Positions 1-8,229 are shown, numbered from the stretch's first letter. The stretch: DNA of 64,000 bases from Streptacidiphilus sp041262525 (GCF_041262525.1 NZ_JBGCCK010000020.1:1-64000), one strand, 5' to 3'. Notes: generated by a model not told the origin, from the sequence alone. Translations and numbers: made by a program.

Positions 1-1989
1 GGAGGCGGACTCGCTGCCCGAGGCGCCAAAGGCACCCGCCGCGCTCGGGCCAGCCTCCCGGCCCGGGCCCGCGATGCCGAGCCCCTCAGACGCTCGCCCC
101 GGGACCGCACCACCCGCGACAGCTCCGGAACCCGCGGTGCCCGGAGTGGGCGTAGCGTCCGGGCCGTTCGCCGGGCCGGGGGTGATCAGGAGGGGCTCGG
201 TGTGGCCGGCCTTGGAGAGGAGGAGTTTGCGGGTCGCCGGGTCGTAGACGGCGTAGACGCAGGTGGCGATCAGGGCCTCCTCGGGGCCCTGGGCGAGGTC
301 GTCCGCGAGGTCGTGGACGTGCTGCAGCAGGCGGTCCGGCGGGAGGTCGAGTCCGGCCAGCGTGCGGACCGCCGTGCGCAGCCGACCCATCGTCGCCGCG
401 GCGCGCAGGCCGTGGCCCATCACGTCGCCGACCACCAGCGCGGTGCGGCCGTTCGGCAGCGGGATGACGTCGAACCAGTCGCCGCCGACCTCCGTGCCGC
501 TGCTGCCGGGGACGTACCGGTAGCCGACCTCCATGCCCGGCGGCTGCGCCACCGTCTGCGGCAGCAGACTGCGTTGCAGCATCAGCGCCGCCGCGCGCTC
601 ACGGGCGTACAGCCGGGCGTTGTCGAGCGAGGCCCCGGCGCGGTCGGCCAGCTCGGTCGCGAAGGCGACGTCGTCGTGGTCGAAGCCCTCGCGGCGGCCT
701 GCCCGGTCCAGGACCAGCAGCCCGAGCACGATGCCGCGGGCCCGCAACGGCACCGCCAGCACCGAGTGCACGCCCAGCCGGTAGGCCGCGCGCACGCGTG
801 GGTCTCCTTCGCCGCTGATATCGTCCAACTGCGTCGCCGCGTCGAGCGACTGCGGAAGCCCAGTACGCAGCACCCGGCCGAACATCGACTCCTCGGTCAT
901 GCTGATCCGCGCGCCCGGCGTCTGCATCGCCTCGGCGTCCGGGCCGGGATTGATGGCCGCGGTGGCGGCCATGATCAGCGGCGTCAGCCGCGTGTGCGGA
1001 TGGCGCGGCAGTTCCGCGCCGTCGAGGACGGCCTCCAGCAGCGCGACCCCTGAGTGGTCGGCCAGGCGCGGCACGATCGCGTCGGCGAGCTCCTGGGCGA
1101 TCAGCTCGCCGTCCAGCAGGTCGCCGATCCGGCTGCCGACCTCGTTGAGCAGGGCGAGGCGCTGGCGGGCGCGCTCCACCTTGGCGACGGCGCGGTAGCG
1201 GTCCGTCACGTCCATGATCATGCCGGTCAGCCCGAGGATGCGGCCGGCTCTGTCGTGCAGCCGGGAGTAGGAGGCGGAGCGGTAGCCGGGCTCGGCGGGG
1301 TTCGCACTGGTGATGGTCAGGTCGATCACCGGCTCGCCGGTGGCCAGGACCTGCCGCTGGATCGCCATCACCTCGTCGGCTGCCAGCTCAGGCAGCGCCT
1401 CCCCCGCGGTCCGGCCGAGGTGGGCGTCGACGGACAGGCCGTTCATCCGGGCCAGGGTCTCGTTGATCCGCACGTAGCGCAGGTCCCGGTCGAAGATCGC
1501 CAGCCCGAGCGGCGACTGCTCGAACAGGGCGTCCTGGATCGCGAGGTCCTGCTCGACGTCGACCAGTGCGGCGGCGTCGGCCAGCCGGCACAGGAGGTAG
1601 GGGACACCGTCGCCGTTCTCCAGGAGGGAGAGCCGCGCCTCGAGCCGGACGCCGTGCCCGTCCCGGTGCCGCAGCAGGGCGATTCCGCCCCAGGGCTCGC
1701 CGTCGCGCAGGACGCCGGCGATGGCCTCGCGGGCCGCCTTGATCATCTCGGGGTCGTCCCCCAACAGCGCGTCCAGCCCGCGGCCCACCAGGGTGTCGCT
1801 CGGCCAGCCGAGCAGTTCCTCGGCCGCCTGGCTCCAGAGCATCACGCGTCCCTGCTCGTCCAGGAGTGCGATCGCGACACGTACGACGTCGAGCAGACTT
1901 CCGCCCCGGCGCTCGGTCGCCTCCTCGAGCTCGGGCCCGACGGCGAGCGGATCGGGGAACCTCTCCGTCCGCTGACTGCGCGACGCCAT
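1..1989 (-). CDS. PAS-GAF-SpoIIE (PP2C) serine phosphatase, C-terminus cut by window edge
   Basis: Signal-responsive serine/threonine phosphatase of the SpoIIE/RsbU type, which in actinomycetes dephosphorylates anti-sigma antagonists. Reading from ATG at 1989, a first PAS-like domain lies near residues 30-140 (AIALLDEQGRVMLWSQAAEE), a second near 155-270 (SPLGLAIFDRDLRYVRINET), then a GAF-like region near 280-440. The PP2C/SpoIIE domain starts with RERAAALMLQRSLLPQ and carries the metal-binding motifs GGDWFDVIPL and GDVMGHGLRAA. 663 residues are visible, and the frame continues past base 1 into a Pro/Gly/Ala-rich tail, so the C-terminus is missing. A GGA-containing stretch lies about 15 bases upstream of the start, so the exact start is uncertain. 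No transmembrane segment is seen, so it is probably cytosolic. The partner anti-sigma antagonist is not in the window. Confidence 0.9.
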   Translation of the reverse strand, partial: MASRSQRTERFPDPLAVGPELEEATERRGGSLLDVVRVAIALLDEQGRVMLWSQAAEELLGWPSDTLVGRGLDALLGDDPEMIKAAREAIAGVLRDGEPWGGIALLRHRDGHGVRLEARLSLLENGDGVPYLLCRLADAAALVDVEQDLAIQDALFEQSPLGLAIFDRDLRYVRINETLARMNGLSVDAHLGRTAGEALPELAADEVMAIQRQVLATGEPVIDLTITSANPAEPGYRSASYSRLHDRAGRILGLTGMIMDVTDRYRAVAKVERARQRLALLNEVGSRIGDLLDGELIAQELADAIVPRLADHSGVALLEAVLDGAELPRHPHTRLTPLIMAATAAINPGPDAEAMQTPGARISMTEESMFGRVLRTGLPQSLDAATQLDDISGEGDPRVRAAYRLGVHSVLAVPLRARGIVLGLLVLDRAGRREGFDHDDVAFATELADRAGASLDNARLYARERAAALMLQRSLLPQTVAQPPGMEVGYRYVPGSSGTEVGGDWFDVIPLPNGRTALVVGDVMGHGLRAAATMGRLRTAVRTLAGLDLPPDRLLQHVHDLADDLAQGPEEALIATCVYAVYDPATRKLLLSKAGHTEPLLITPGPANGPDATPTPGTAGSGAVAGGAVPGRASEGLGIAGPGREAGPSAAGAFGASGSESAS

Positions 1990-2192
1990 CCCGCCTGCGG
2001 CCGGTCCTCTGACGCCAACCGTCGTCGGCCTCCGCCGCAGGCGCGCACGCGCGTCAGCTTGCCTCACGTCTCCCCAGTCCCGGCCACCTGCTCGGGAAGG
2101 CGGCCGGATACTGACATACCCACCTAAACCTCGGCGTACCCCGCCGTTCGGGTCATCTTCGCCATTTGCAGATGATCATCCGGACGAGCGGA

Positions 2193-2633
2193 TCAGGGCG
2201 TGGACGCGGGCGGCGCGAGCGGCACGGGCGGCGTGAGCAGCGCGGCGACGTGGGGAAGCGCGAAGCGGTCCTGGGTCAGCCAGTCGACGGAGTACAGGTC
2301 GGCGCGGGCCAGCCAGCGGAGCTCGTCATGATCCTGGAGCGGGTGCGGTTCGCCGGCGAGCAGGTCGGCGGACCAGATGTGCAGCTCCAGACCGTCCCTG
2401 ACCTCCCACGCGCCGGGCAGCCGGTCCCGGGCCCGCGCCTCGACGCCCAACTCCTCCCGGAGCTCGCGCTCCAGCGCGGCCGGCACCGTCTCGCCCGGCT
2501 CGACCTTCCCGCCGGGGAACTCCCAGCGCCCGGCCAACGCCGCAGGCGCCGACCTGCGCGCGGCGAGCACCAGCCCGTCGCGCAACAGCGCCGCGCCGAC
2601 AACGACGCGCTTGATCCGACTCGACTCGCTCAC
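2193..2633 (-). CDS. MutT-type Nudix hydrolase
   Basis: 146-residue Nudix hydrolase, probably a nucleotide-pool sanitiser (8-oxo-dGTP diphosphatase type) or a related NTP pyrophosphatase. The Nudix box is complete: G42-x5-E48-x7-R56-E57-L-R-E60-E61-x-G63-V. The preceding VVVGAALLRDGLVLAARR strand and RWEFPGGK are typical of small MutT proteins. The start is GTG at 2633; a -10-like TAGGCT lies 8 bases upstream, suggesting a leaderless mRNA. The gene stands alone between two same-strand genes. The substrate cannot be fixed from sequence. Confidence 0.9.
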   Translation of the reverse strand: MSESSRIKRVVVGAALLRDGLVLAARRSAPAALAGRWEFPGGKVEPGETVPAALERELREELGVEARARDRLPGAWEVRDGLELHIWSADLLAGEPHPLQDHDELRWLARADLYSVDWLTQDRFALPHVAALLTPPVPLAPPASTP

Positions 2634-2641
2634 GTCCGCCG

Positions 2642-2647
2642 AGCCTA
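2642..2647 (-). promoter_or_regulatory. -10-like TAGGCT ahead of the Nudix gene
   Basis: TAGGCT read on the minus strand, 8 bases before GTG 2633. Matches the actinobacterial -10 consensus; transcription would begin at or next to the start codon. Confidence 0.45.
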
Positions 2648-2729
2648 CGTCCTGGTGGTCGCTCTGCGGTCGCTCTGCGGTCGCTCTGTCGTCGTTCCGG
2701 TGATCGTCCTGGGTCCCGTCCGACCATGC

Positions 2730-3236
2730 CTAGCGGTCCCACTCCCCCGGCGGGACGTAGCGGTAGCCGGCGCTGCGGACCGTTTCGACGGATGCGCGAT
2801 AGGTGGGACCGAGCTTGCGGCGCAGCCGGGCCACCAGGACGTCGACGGAGCGGCCGGACCCGATCGGGTCGAAGTCCCAGACCTTGGTGATCAGCCGGGC
2901 GCGGCTCTGTACTTGGCGCGGATGTGCCATCAGATGCGAGAGCAGCTGGTACTCCAGGAAGGTCAACGGCTGCGCCCGGCCGTCCAGCACGACCGTGCGG
3001 TGGTCTGGGTCGAGCCGCAGGCCGGCCGTGGGACGCAGCGGTCCCGGCTGTGGGGGGCCGGCCTGAGGGGTGGTCAGCGCAAGACCGGTGAGCTCCGAGA
3101 GCCCGGTGCCACGGGACGCGTCGCCGAGGCCGACGAGTTCGCCGGCCCGCAGCCTCGCCAGCAACTCGTCGGAAAACTGGTCCGCGGAGACCAGCAGCAG
3201 AATGCCGATCATCGCCGGCTGCTCAGACGTTGCCAT
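2730..3236 (-). CDS. OmpR-type winged-helix DNA-binding protein without a recognisable receiver domain
   Basis: 168-residue regulator. The C-terminal ~95 residues form an OmpR/PhoB winged helix: LDPDHRTVVLDGRAQPLTFL, EYQLLSHLMAHPRQVQSRARL, then the recognition region SGRSVDVLVARLRRKLG and the wing TVRSAGYRYVPP. The N-terminal ~70 residues begin IGILLLVSADQF and lack the aspartate pocket of a receiver domain, so this is probably an orphan, phosphorylation-independent regulator. ATG at 3236 is preferred over a start 21 bases upstream because GAGG lies just before it. It follows the ECF sigma/membrane pair on the same strand, but any functional link is unproven. Confidence 0.85.
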   Translation of the reverse strand: MATSEQPAMIGILLLVSADQFSDELLARLRAGELVGLGDASRGTGLSELTGLALTTPQAGPPQPGPLRPTAGLRLDPDHRTVVLDGRAQPLTFLEYQLLSHLMAHPRQVQSRARLITKVWDFDPIGSGRSVDVLVARLRRKLGPTYRASVETVRSAGYRYVPPGEWDR

Positions 3237-3272
3237 GCTGCCTCGCTTCCTGACCACGGGCGGCCGGCAGGC

Positions 3273-3884
3273 TCAGTTGCCCTGACCGTTCCCGCCTGCG
3301 CTGCCGTTCCCCTGTCCGCTGCTGTTCCCGTTCCCGTTGCCCCCGCCGTTCCCATTGCCCTTGCCGAGCGCCTTGCCATGGCCCTTCGCACGGCCGTTGC
3401 TGTTGCTGCCGTTTCCGCCGCCACTGCTGCTGCTCGTGCCGACCGTGGTCGGGGTCGAGTCGGGCGTGGCCGAGGCAGGAGGGGTCGGACCCGGCTGTCC
3501 CCCCGGAAGCTGCGGCTGGGCCGCATCCGGCGTCGGCTGCGGCGAGGCGCCGGTGCGGGTGGGCACGCCTGGTGAACCCGACTGCGGGCCCACCACCGAG
3601 ACCCCTGGCGCCGGCGCGGACCCGCCGCCGAGATCGGACCCGAACAGCGCGACCCCCGCGGCGATCCCGCCGACCGCGACCGACGCCAGCGTCACTCGCA
3701 GCCATCGCCGGGACGCCTTCCCTGTGAACGCCGCTCTCGCGTGAACACCCCCGTGAACACGGCGGAACGCGGCGAGCGCGTCGTCCTCGCCACCCCACTC
3801 GCTCTCGTGCGCGGGCGCGCGGGCGGCGGCGAGCAGCCGTGCCACGCCCGCGTCGCTTTCCCTGGAACCCCTGGCGTCGTCCAT
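3273..3884 (-). CDS. Single-span membrane protein with Gly/Asn/Ser-rich tail, partner of the upstream ECF sigma factor
   Basis: 203-residue protein starting 1 base after the sigma-factor stop codon, so the two are almost certainly cotranscribed and translationally coupled. Residues 1 to about 58 are charged and cytoplasmic (MDDARGSRESDAGVARLLAA), followed by one membrane segment (VTLASVAVGGIAAGVALF). The rest is a long extracellular Pro/Ser/Thr tail ending in Gly-Asn-Lys-rich repeats (GNGNGGGNGNGN). No zinc-binding HxxxCxxC anti-sigma motif is present. Position and topology suggest an anti-sigma-like or surface-sensing partner, but no family was recognised. Alternative: an unrelated cell-wall-facing protein expressed with the sigma factor. 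Confidence 0.75.
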   Translation of the reverse strand: MDDARGSRESDAGVARLLAAARAPAHESEWGGEDDALAAFRRVHGGVHARAAFTGKASRRWLRVTLASVAVGGIAAGVALFGSDLGGGSAPAPGVSVVGPQSGSPGVPTRTGASPQPTPDAAQPQLPGGQPGPTPPASATPDSTPTTVGTSSSSGGGNGSNSNGRAKGHGKALGKGNGNGGGNGNGNSSGQGNGSAGGNGQGN

Positions 3885-3885
3885 G

Positions 3886-4458
3886 TCACTCTCTTTCAGC
3901 GCCGCAGGCCCGAAAAGTGTCACTCCCGGACTCAGCGAGCAGGTCGGCGAGCCGACGCAGGCCGCGGTGGGCGGCCGTGCGAACGGCGCCGGGGCGCTTG
4001 CCGAGCACCTGCGCGGCGTGCCGGGCATCGAGCCCGAGGACCACGCGGAGGTAGACGGCCTCGGCCTGGTCGGCGGGCAGCGCGGCGATCAGCTCCAGTG
4101 CGGAGACGGTGGCCAGCGCGTCCAGCGCGGAGGCGGCGGTGTCGTCAGGTCCGGGGCGCTGCAGTAGCGACTCGGGTACGGCCACGGACAGCGGGCGGCG
4201 GCGCGCGCCGCGCAGGTGGTCGAGGGCGCGATGCCGGGCGATGGTCAGGCACCACGCCCGCAGGCCGTCGCCGTCGCCTCGGAACCGCGCCAGATCTCTG
4301 ACGATCTGCAGCCAGGCCTCGGAGGCGACGTCCTCGGCGTCCTCACCGACGAGTACCCGCAGGTAGCGAAGCAGCGCGGGGTGGACGGCCCGGTAGAGGG
4401 CGCGAAAGGCTTCCTCGTCGCCGAGTCGGGCGTCGTCGAGAGCCGCAGCAAGATCCAA
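3886..4458 (-). CDS. ECF-type RNA polymerase sigma factor
   Basis: 190 residues, the usual length for an ECF sigma factor. Region 2 covers roughly residues 15-90 (AFRALYRAVHPALLRYLRVL, EDVASEAWLQIVRDL, CLTIARHRALDHLR). Region 4 covers roughly 115-180 (LELIAALPADQAEAVYLRVV, then the helix-turn-helix around LDARHAAQVLGKRPGAVRTA). The start appears to be TTG at 4458 with GAGG four bases upstream. The next gene is the Gly/Asn-rich membrane protein, only 1 base away. The recognised promoter is unknown; no clear autoregulatory promoter was seen in 4459-4551. Confidence 0.93.
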   Translation of the reverse strand: MDLAAALDDARLGDEEAFRALYRAVHPALLRYLRVLVGEDAEDVASEAWLQIVRDLARFRGDGDGLRAWCLTIARHRALDHLRGARRRPLSVAVPESLLQRPGPDDTAASALDALATVSALELIAALPADQAEAVYLRVVLGLDARHAAQVLGKRPGAVRTAAHRGLRRLADLLAESGSDTFRACGAERE

Positions 4459-4551
4459 GGCGCCTCACAGTTCCCCCCAAGGGCCGACCGCTCCCCCGGC
4501 CCACGGTCACAGCTACCCGCAATTCTGCTGATCAGGCATCAGATCAGGATG

Positions 4552-4755
4552 CTAGCCCAGCTCTTCCGGCGGCTCCACCCGTTGCACAGGTTCGGTCCGC
4601 GCGACCCAGTACAGCTGCTTGTGCCCCCGCCCTTCGAATTCGGCGGCGGCGGCCTCCGCCTCGGCGCGATCCCCGTATCGGGCGACCTCGTAGCGATTAC
4701 CGTTGTCATCCTGGCGCATCAGCGTCCAGGTCGCGGCTCGCCCGGCGCCTGTCAT
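4552..4755 (-). CDS. Small SPOR-like protein
   Basis: 67 residues from ATG 4755. It overlaps the stop codon of the RpiB-like gene by four bases (ATGA), so it is translationally coupled. The body reads TWTLMRQDDNGNRYEVARYG, then DRAEAEAAAAEFEGRGHKQ and LYWVART, matching a widespread short streptomycete family annotated as SPOR domain-containing. There is no signal peptide or membrane segment, so classical septal peptidoglycan binding is doubtful. Function unknown. Confidence 0.8.
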   Translation of the reverse strand: MTGAGRAATWTLMRQDDNGNRYEVARYGDRAEAEAAAAEFEGRGHKQLYWVARTEPVQRVEPPEELG

Positions 4756-5195
4756 CCGAGGCCGATCCGGCCCAGGTGGCGGATGTTCTCCTGGTCTCCC
4801 GGCTCCTGGCTGGGCGTGCCGTCGAACCACGCGTCGAGGATCTCGGCGAGCAGGGCAGGCGAGGTCAGCCGCAGGCTCAAGGCCAGCACATTCGCGTCGT
4901 TCCAGCGGCGGGCGCCGGCGGCTGTGTACGCGTCGGCGCAGAGTGCGGCCCGGATGCCGGGCAGCTTGTTGGCGGCGATGGACGCGCCGGTTCCGGTCCA
5001 GCAGCAGACGACGGCCTGATCGGCGCGCCCGTCGACGACGTCGCGCGCCGCCCTCTCGGAGCAGTAGGCCCAGTCGTCCTTCTCATCGGGCTGCAGCACC
5101 CCATGGGAGATGACCGAGTGCCCTCTGCGTCGCAGCTCTGTGACCAGCTGTCGGGCGACACCCTCGTCCATGTCCGAGGAGACCGAGATCCGCAT
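4752..5195 (-). CDS. RpiB/LacA/LacB-family sugar-phosphate isomerase
   Basis: 147-residue RpiB-type aldose-ketose isomerase, a family that includes ribose-5-phosphate isomerase B. It has the N-terminal strand MRISVSSDMDEGVARQL, and the phosphate-binding/catalytic loop VVCCWTGTGASIAANKLPGI is well preserved including the Cys of the family. ADAYTAAGARRWNDANVLAL matches the C-terminal active-site segment. ATG 5195 is preferred because a TACGCT -10 box sits 6 bases upstream (leaderless). The protein starts directly on the first beta strand. The small SPOR-like gene follows with a 4-base overlap. The exact sugar substrate is uncertain. Confidence 0.88.
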   Translation of the reverse strand: MRISVSSDMDEGVARQLVTELRRRGHSVISHGVLQPDEKDDWAYCSERAARDVVDGRADQAVVCCWTGTGASIAANKLPGIRAALCADAYTAAGARRWNDANVLALSLRLTSPALLAEILDAWFDGTPSQEPGDQENIRHLGRIGLG

Positions 5196-5201
5196 GGCGA
5201 A

Positions 5202-5207
5202 AGCGTA
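5202..5207 (-). promoter_or_regulatory. -10-like TACGCT ahead of the RpiB-like gene
   Basis: TACGCT on the minus strand, 6 bases before ATG 5195, consistent with leaderless transcription of the RpiB-SPOR pair. Confidence 0.5.
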
Positions 5208-5236
5208 TCGACCGAGCCACGACAATCAAGCCCAGG

Positions 5237-5701
5237 TCAGTGGTCGGCGACTCCGTCCTGACTTTCGTACGCGGCCACGAGGTTGGCCAAGCCGCCGCCG
5301 GCTGCGGCGAGGGTGAGGTGGTCGTGAAAGTCGCGGGTGTGCACGATCCGACCGCCACGGACGCGCAGCACCTGGATGTTGGGCGCCTCGAAGGTGCGAC
5401 CGGTCTCGGGATAGCGGCCCACGTAGTCGAATTCGGCGACGATCACCTCCGGGTCCTCGGTCTGACGCACCGTGACGTTCTTGGCCTGGAGCTCGATCAT
5501 GTTGCTCCGACCTACTTCAGCGAAGCGCGCCCTGAGCTGCTCGCGGCCCTCGATCCGCTTCGGCGGGAACGGCGAGAAGGGAATCTCGACCACGGCGTCC
5601 TCGGCGTAGAGATCGGCGATCTCCTCCCAGCGGCTCGTGGAGATGGCGTCGAGCAGGCGCGCGAAGACCTCGCGCGGCGTGAGCGTTCCGGTTCCGGACA
5701 T
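5237..5701 (-). CDS. SnoaL-like/NTF2-fold protein
   Basis: 154-residue SnoaL/NTF2-like protein: MSGTGTLTPREVFARLLDAI, then WEEIADLYAEDAVVEIPFSP, EGREQLRARF and RVRGGRIVHTRDFHDHL. Family members are small isomerase/hydrolase-like or binding proteins; no specific reaction can be assigned. A GGGGGT stretch precedes the ATG. It is divergently arranged from a TetR regulator across a 122-base region that contains a palindrome (5777-5792), so it is a likely target of that regulator. Confidence 0.85.
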   Translation of the reverse strand: MSGTGTLTPREVFARLLDAISTSRWEEIADLYAEDAVVEIPFSPFPPKRIEGREQLRARFAEVGRSNMIELQAKNVTVRQTEDPEVIVAEFDYVGRYPETGRTFEAPNIQVLRVRGGRIVHTRDFHDHLTLAAAGGGLANLVAAYESQDGVADH

Positions 5702-5776
5702 GCTGACCCCCAGTTGGCAGGACGTACTCAGCCAGGGCCGCCTAGAATCGGACTGGCGACTCCGAATACAACGATA

Positions 5777-5792
5777 CGGACTAGCCAGTCCG
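5777..5792. promoter_or_regulatory. Candidate TetR operator, palindrome CGGACT-n4-AGTCCG
   Basis: Perfect 6-base arms separated by AGCC, in the intergenic region shared by the SnoaL-like gene (-) and the TetR gene (+). A related, imperfect copy (CGGACT...CTCCG) lies at 5749-5764, so the repressor may bind twice. Inferred, not shown. Confidence 0.55.
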
Positions 5793-5823
5793 CTTGTCTA
5801 TTGATTCCCGGAGGGAAGCGTCC

Positions 5824-6438
5824 ATGCCCACCCGGCCGGCCGAGCAGCCCCCCGCACGACCCCTACGCGCCGACGCACGTCGCAATCGCGCGCGACTGCT
5901 GGAGGTCGCCGAGGCGGTGTTCACCGCCCGGGGGACCACGGTGCCCACGGAGGAGATCGCCCGCGAGGCGGGCGTCGGCGTGGGGACCCTGTTCCGCCAC
6001 TTCCCTACGAAGGAGGCGTTGCTGGAAGCAGTCCTGCTCAGCCGACTGGACCGCCTCGCCGAAGAGGCGACCCGCCTGGCCGCCGACGAGACGCCCGGCG
6101 ACGCCTTCTTCGCGTTCTTCGCGCAGGTCGTGGACCACTCCTCGACGAAGAACGCCTTCGCCGAAGCCCTGTCCGCCGCCGGCGTCGACGTCCGCCAGGC
6201 CACGTCCGACGTCGGCCAGACCCTGCGGAAGGCGCTGGCCTCCCTGCTCGCCGACGCCCAGCGCGCCGGCGCCGTCCGCCCGGATCTCGGCGTGCCGGAG
6301 TTGACCGCTCTCCTGGTCGGCACCCATCGCATGATGGAGCACCTCGGCGACGACTCCGCCGCCCGCGAACGCACGTTCGCCGTCGTCTTCGACGGGCTGC
6401 GGCCACCCCGGGCCTCGGGCGATCCGAAAGCTTGGTGA
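5824..6438 (+). CDS. TetR/AcrR-family transcriptional regulator
   Basis: 204 residues. The N-terminal helix-turn-helix spans roughly residues 20-70: RNRARLLEVAEAVFTARG, then PTEEIAREAGVGVGTLFRHF and PTKEALLEAV. The helical C-terminal ligand domain is not informative. ATG 5824 is chosen because GGAGGG ends 8 bases upstream; an in-frame TTG at 5794 has no such support and lies inside the operator region. It is divergent from the SnoaL-like gene and is probably an autorepressor through the palindrome at 5777-5792. The SRPBCC gene follows after 51 bases and may be cotranscribed. Confidence 0.93.
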   Translation: MPTRPAEQPPARPLRADARRNRARLLEVAEAVFTARGTTVPTEEIAREAGVGVGTLFRHFPTKEALLEAVLLSRLDRLAEEATRLAADETPGDAFFAFFAQVVDHSSTKNAFAEALSAAGVDVRQATSDVGQTLRKALASLLADAQRAGAVRPDLGVPELTALLVGTHRMMEHLGDDSAARERTFAVVFDGLRPPRASGDPKAW

Positions 6439-6489
6439 GTCGGTCCGCCGGTGGGACGATGAGGGCGAAAGCTCCACGAAGGAGGCAAA

Positions 6490-6939
6490 ATGACCGCCAT
6501 CAAGGAGAGCGTCGACATCTCGCGTCGCCCAGAAGATGTCTACTCGTACATGACCGACCCCTCCCACCTCACCGAATGGCAGGAGAGCGCCGTCTCCGTC
6601 CAGCCCCTCGGCGACGCCACGATGGCCGTGGGCTCCCGGATGCGCGTGGTCCGGCGCGTCGGCCGCCGGGAGTTCCCGATGACGATGGAGGTGACCGAGG
6701 TCGACGCTCCGCGCAGTTGGCGCATGCACGGCATCGACGGGCCCGTGCGTGGCAACGTCCTCAGCAGGATCGAACCGCTGGGCAACGGCGACCGCTCGCG
6801 CGTGACCATCGACCTCGACTTCGAAGCCCACGGCATGGGCAAACTGCTCGTCCCACTGGTGGTCCGCCCGCACGCACGCAAGGAAATGCCCAAGAACGAG
6901 CAGACGCTCAAGCACCTGCTCGAAAGCGGCACCGCATAG
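6490..6939 (+). CDS. SRPBCC-family (START-like) protein
   Basis: 149-residue helix-grip protein: TAIKESVDISRRPEDVYSYM, DPSHLTEWQESAVSVQPLG, SRMRVVRRVGRREFPMTMEV and SRVTIDLDFEAHGMGKLL. These proteins bind hydrophobic ligands or act as polyketide cyclases/dehydrases; nothing fixes this one's ligand. A strong AAGGAGG ribosome-binding site lies just upstream. It follows the TetR gene on the same strand and ends at a strong bidirectional hairpin shared with ychF. Confidence 0.87.
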   Translation: MTAIKESVDISRRPEDVYSYMTDPSHLTEWQESAVSVQPLGDATMAVGSRMRVVRRVGRREFPMTMEVTEVDAPRSWRMHGIDGPVRGNVLSRIEPLGNGDRSRVTIDLDFEAHGMGKLLVPLVVRPHARKEMPKNEQTLKHLLESGTA

Positions 6940-6954
6940 CCCCGCCACGCAGAA

Positions 6955-6988
6955 ACGGCCCGACCTGTCGCCAGACAGGCCGGGCCGT
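6955..6988. terminator. Bidirectional terminator between SRPBCC gene and ychF
   Basis: Near-perfect hairpin: ACGGCCCGACCTGTC pairs with GACAGGCCGGGCCGT around a GCCA loop. It lies between convergent genes, so it can serve both. Confidence 0.75.
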
Positions 6989-7003
6989 CGCGCCGACGAA
7001 TCG

Positions 7004-8077
7004 TCACACGTTGAAGCGGAACTCCACCACGTCGCCGTCCTGCATGACGTAGTCCTTGCCCTCGATGCGGGACTTGCCCTTGGCGCGGGCCTCGGGGATG
7101 GAGCCGCACTCGACCAGGTCGTCGAAGGAGACGACCTCGGCCTTGATGAAGCCCTTCTGGAAGTCCGTGTGGATCACACCGGCCGCCTCCGGGGCGGTCG
7201 CACCCTTCTTGATCGTCCAGGCGCGCACCTCCTTCGGGCCGGCGGTGAGGTAGGTCTGCAGGCCGAGGGTCTCGAAGCCGACGCGGCCGAGGGTGGCCAT
7301 GCCGGCCTCCTCCTGGCCCATCGACTGGAGCAGCTCCAGCGCGTCGTCCTCGTCCATGCCGATCAGCTCGGACTCGATCTTGGCGTTGAGGAAGATCGCC
7401 TCGGCCGGGGCCACCAGCGCGCGCTGGGCGTCCTTGAACTCCTCGTTGGTCAGCTCGTCCTCGTCGACGTTGAACACGTAGAGGAAGGGCTTCACCGTGA
7501 GCAGGTGCAGTTCGCGGATGGACTCCTTGTCGAAGCCGACCTCGAACAGGGTCTTGCCCGATTCCAGGACCTTCTGCGCCGCCTCGGCCGCGGCCAGCAG
7601 CACGCCCGACTCCTTCTTGAGGCGGGACTCCTTCTGCAGTCGGGGGATCACCTTCTCGATCGTCTGCAGGTCCGCGAGGATCAGCTCGGTGTTGATGGTC
7701 TCGATGTCGTCCTTCGGCGAGACCTTGCCGTCCACGTGCACCACGTCCGGGTCCTCGAAGGCCCGGATGACCTGGCAGATCGCGTCCGACTCGCGGATGT
7801 TCGCCAGGAACTTGTTGCCCAGGCCCTCGCCCACGCTCGCGCCACGCACGATGCCCGCGATGTCCACGAAGTCGACCGTCGCCGGGAGCAGCCGCTGTGA
7901 ACCGAAGATCTTGGCCAGCACGGCCAGCCGGGCGTCCGGCACGCCGACCACGCCGACGTTGGGCTCGATGGTGGCGAAGGGGTAGTTGGCCGCGAGCACA
8001 TCGTTCTTGGTCAGGGCGTTGAAAAGGGTCGACTTGCCGACGTTCGGCAGGCCGACGATTCCGATCGAGAGCGACAT
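7004..8077 (-). CDS. ychF: YchF redox-regulated ATPase/GTPase-like protein
   Basis: 357-residue Obg-superfamily P-loop protein YchF, a ribosome-associated nucleotidase conserved in nearly all bacteria. G1 is GLPNVGKST at residues 9-17. G3 is DIAGIVRGAS with the EGLGNKFLANIRESDAI segment that follows it. A C-terminal TGS-like domain ends GKDYVMQDGDVVEFRFNV, as in all YchF proteins. Length matches the family (about 360). The mRNA probably has a leader of some tens of bases, since no -10 box abuts the ATG. It stands alone, convergent with the SRPBCC gene. Confidence 0.97.
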   Translation of the reverse strand: MSLSIGIVGLPNVGKSTLFNALTKNDVLAANYPFATIEPNVGVVGVPDARLAVLAKIFGSQRLLPATVDFVDIAGIVRGASVGEGLGNKFLANIRESDAICQVIRAFEDPDVVHVDGKVSPKDDIETINTELILADLQTIEKVIPRLQKESRLKKESGVLLAAAEAAQKVLESGKTLFEVGFDKESIRELHLLTVKPFLYVFNVDEDELTNEEFKDAQRALVAPAEAIFLNAKIESELIGMDEDDALELLQSMGQEEAGMATLGRVGFETLGLQTYLTAGPKEVRAWTIKKGATAPEAAGVIHTDFQKGFIKAEVVSFDDLVECGSIPEARAKGKSRIEGKDYVMQDGDVVEFRFNV

Positions 8078-8217
8078 GTGGCGGAGTCCCGGGTTCGAGG
8101 GGCGGGCGTACAGCCCCCCAGTCTACGGTTCGCCGGGATGCCGCCCGAACGGCTCAATCGCGTGACCGGAACGAAGTCCCGGCGTGTCCGTCCGCTTATG
8201 TGGCATTAATCCGACCT

Positions 8218-8223
8218 TACGTT
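8218..8223 (+). promoter_or_regulatory. -10-like TACGTT ahead of the DUF6542-like gene
   Basis: Six bases before GTG 8230; supports that start as a leaderless one. Confidence 0.4.
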
Positions 8224-8229
8224 GGTGTT

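Noticed and set aside
2166..3575. 469-codon + strand frame over the Nudix and winged-helix genes
   Set aside because: No recognisable domain and Arg-rich; both opposite-strand genes have complete family signatures.
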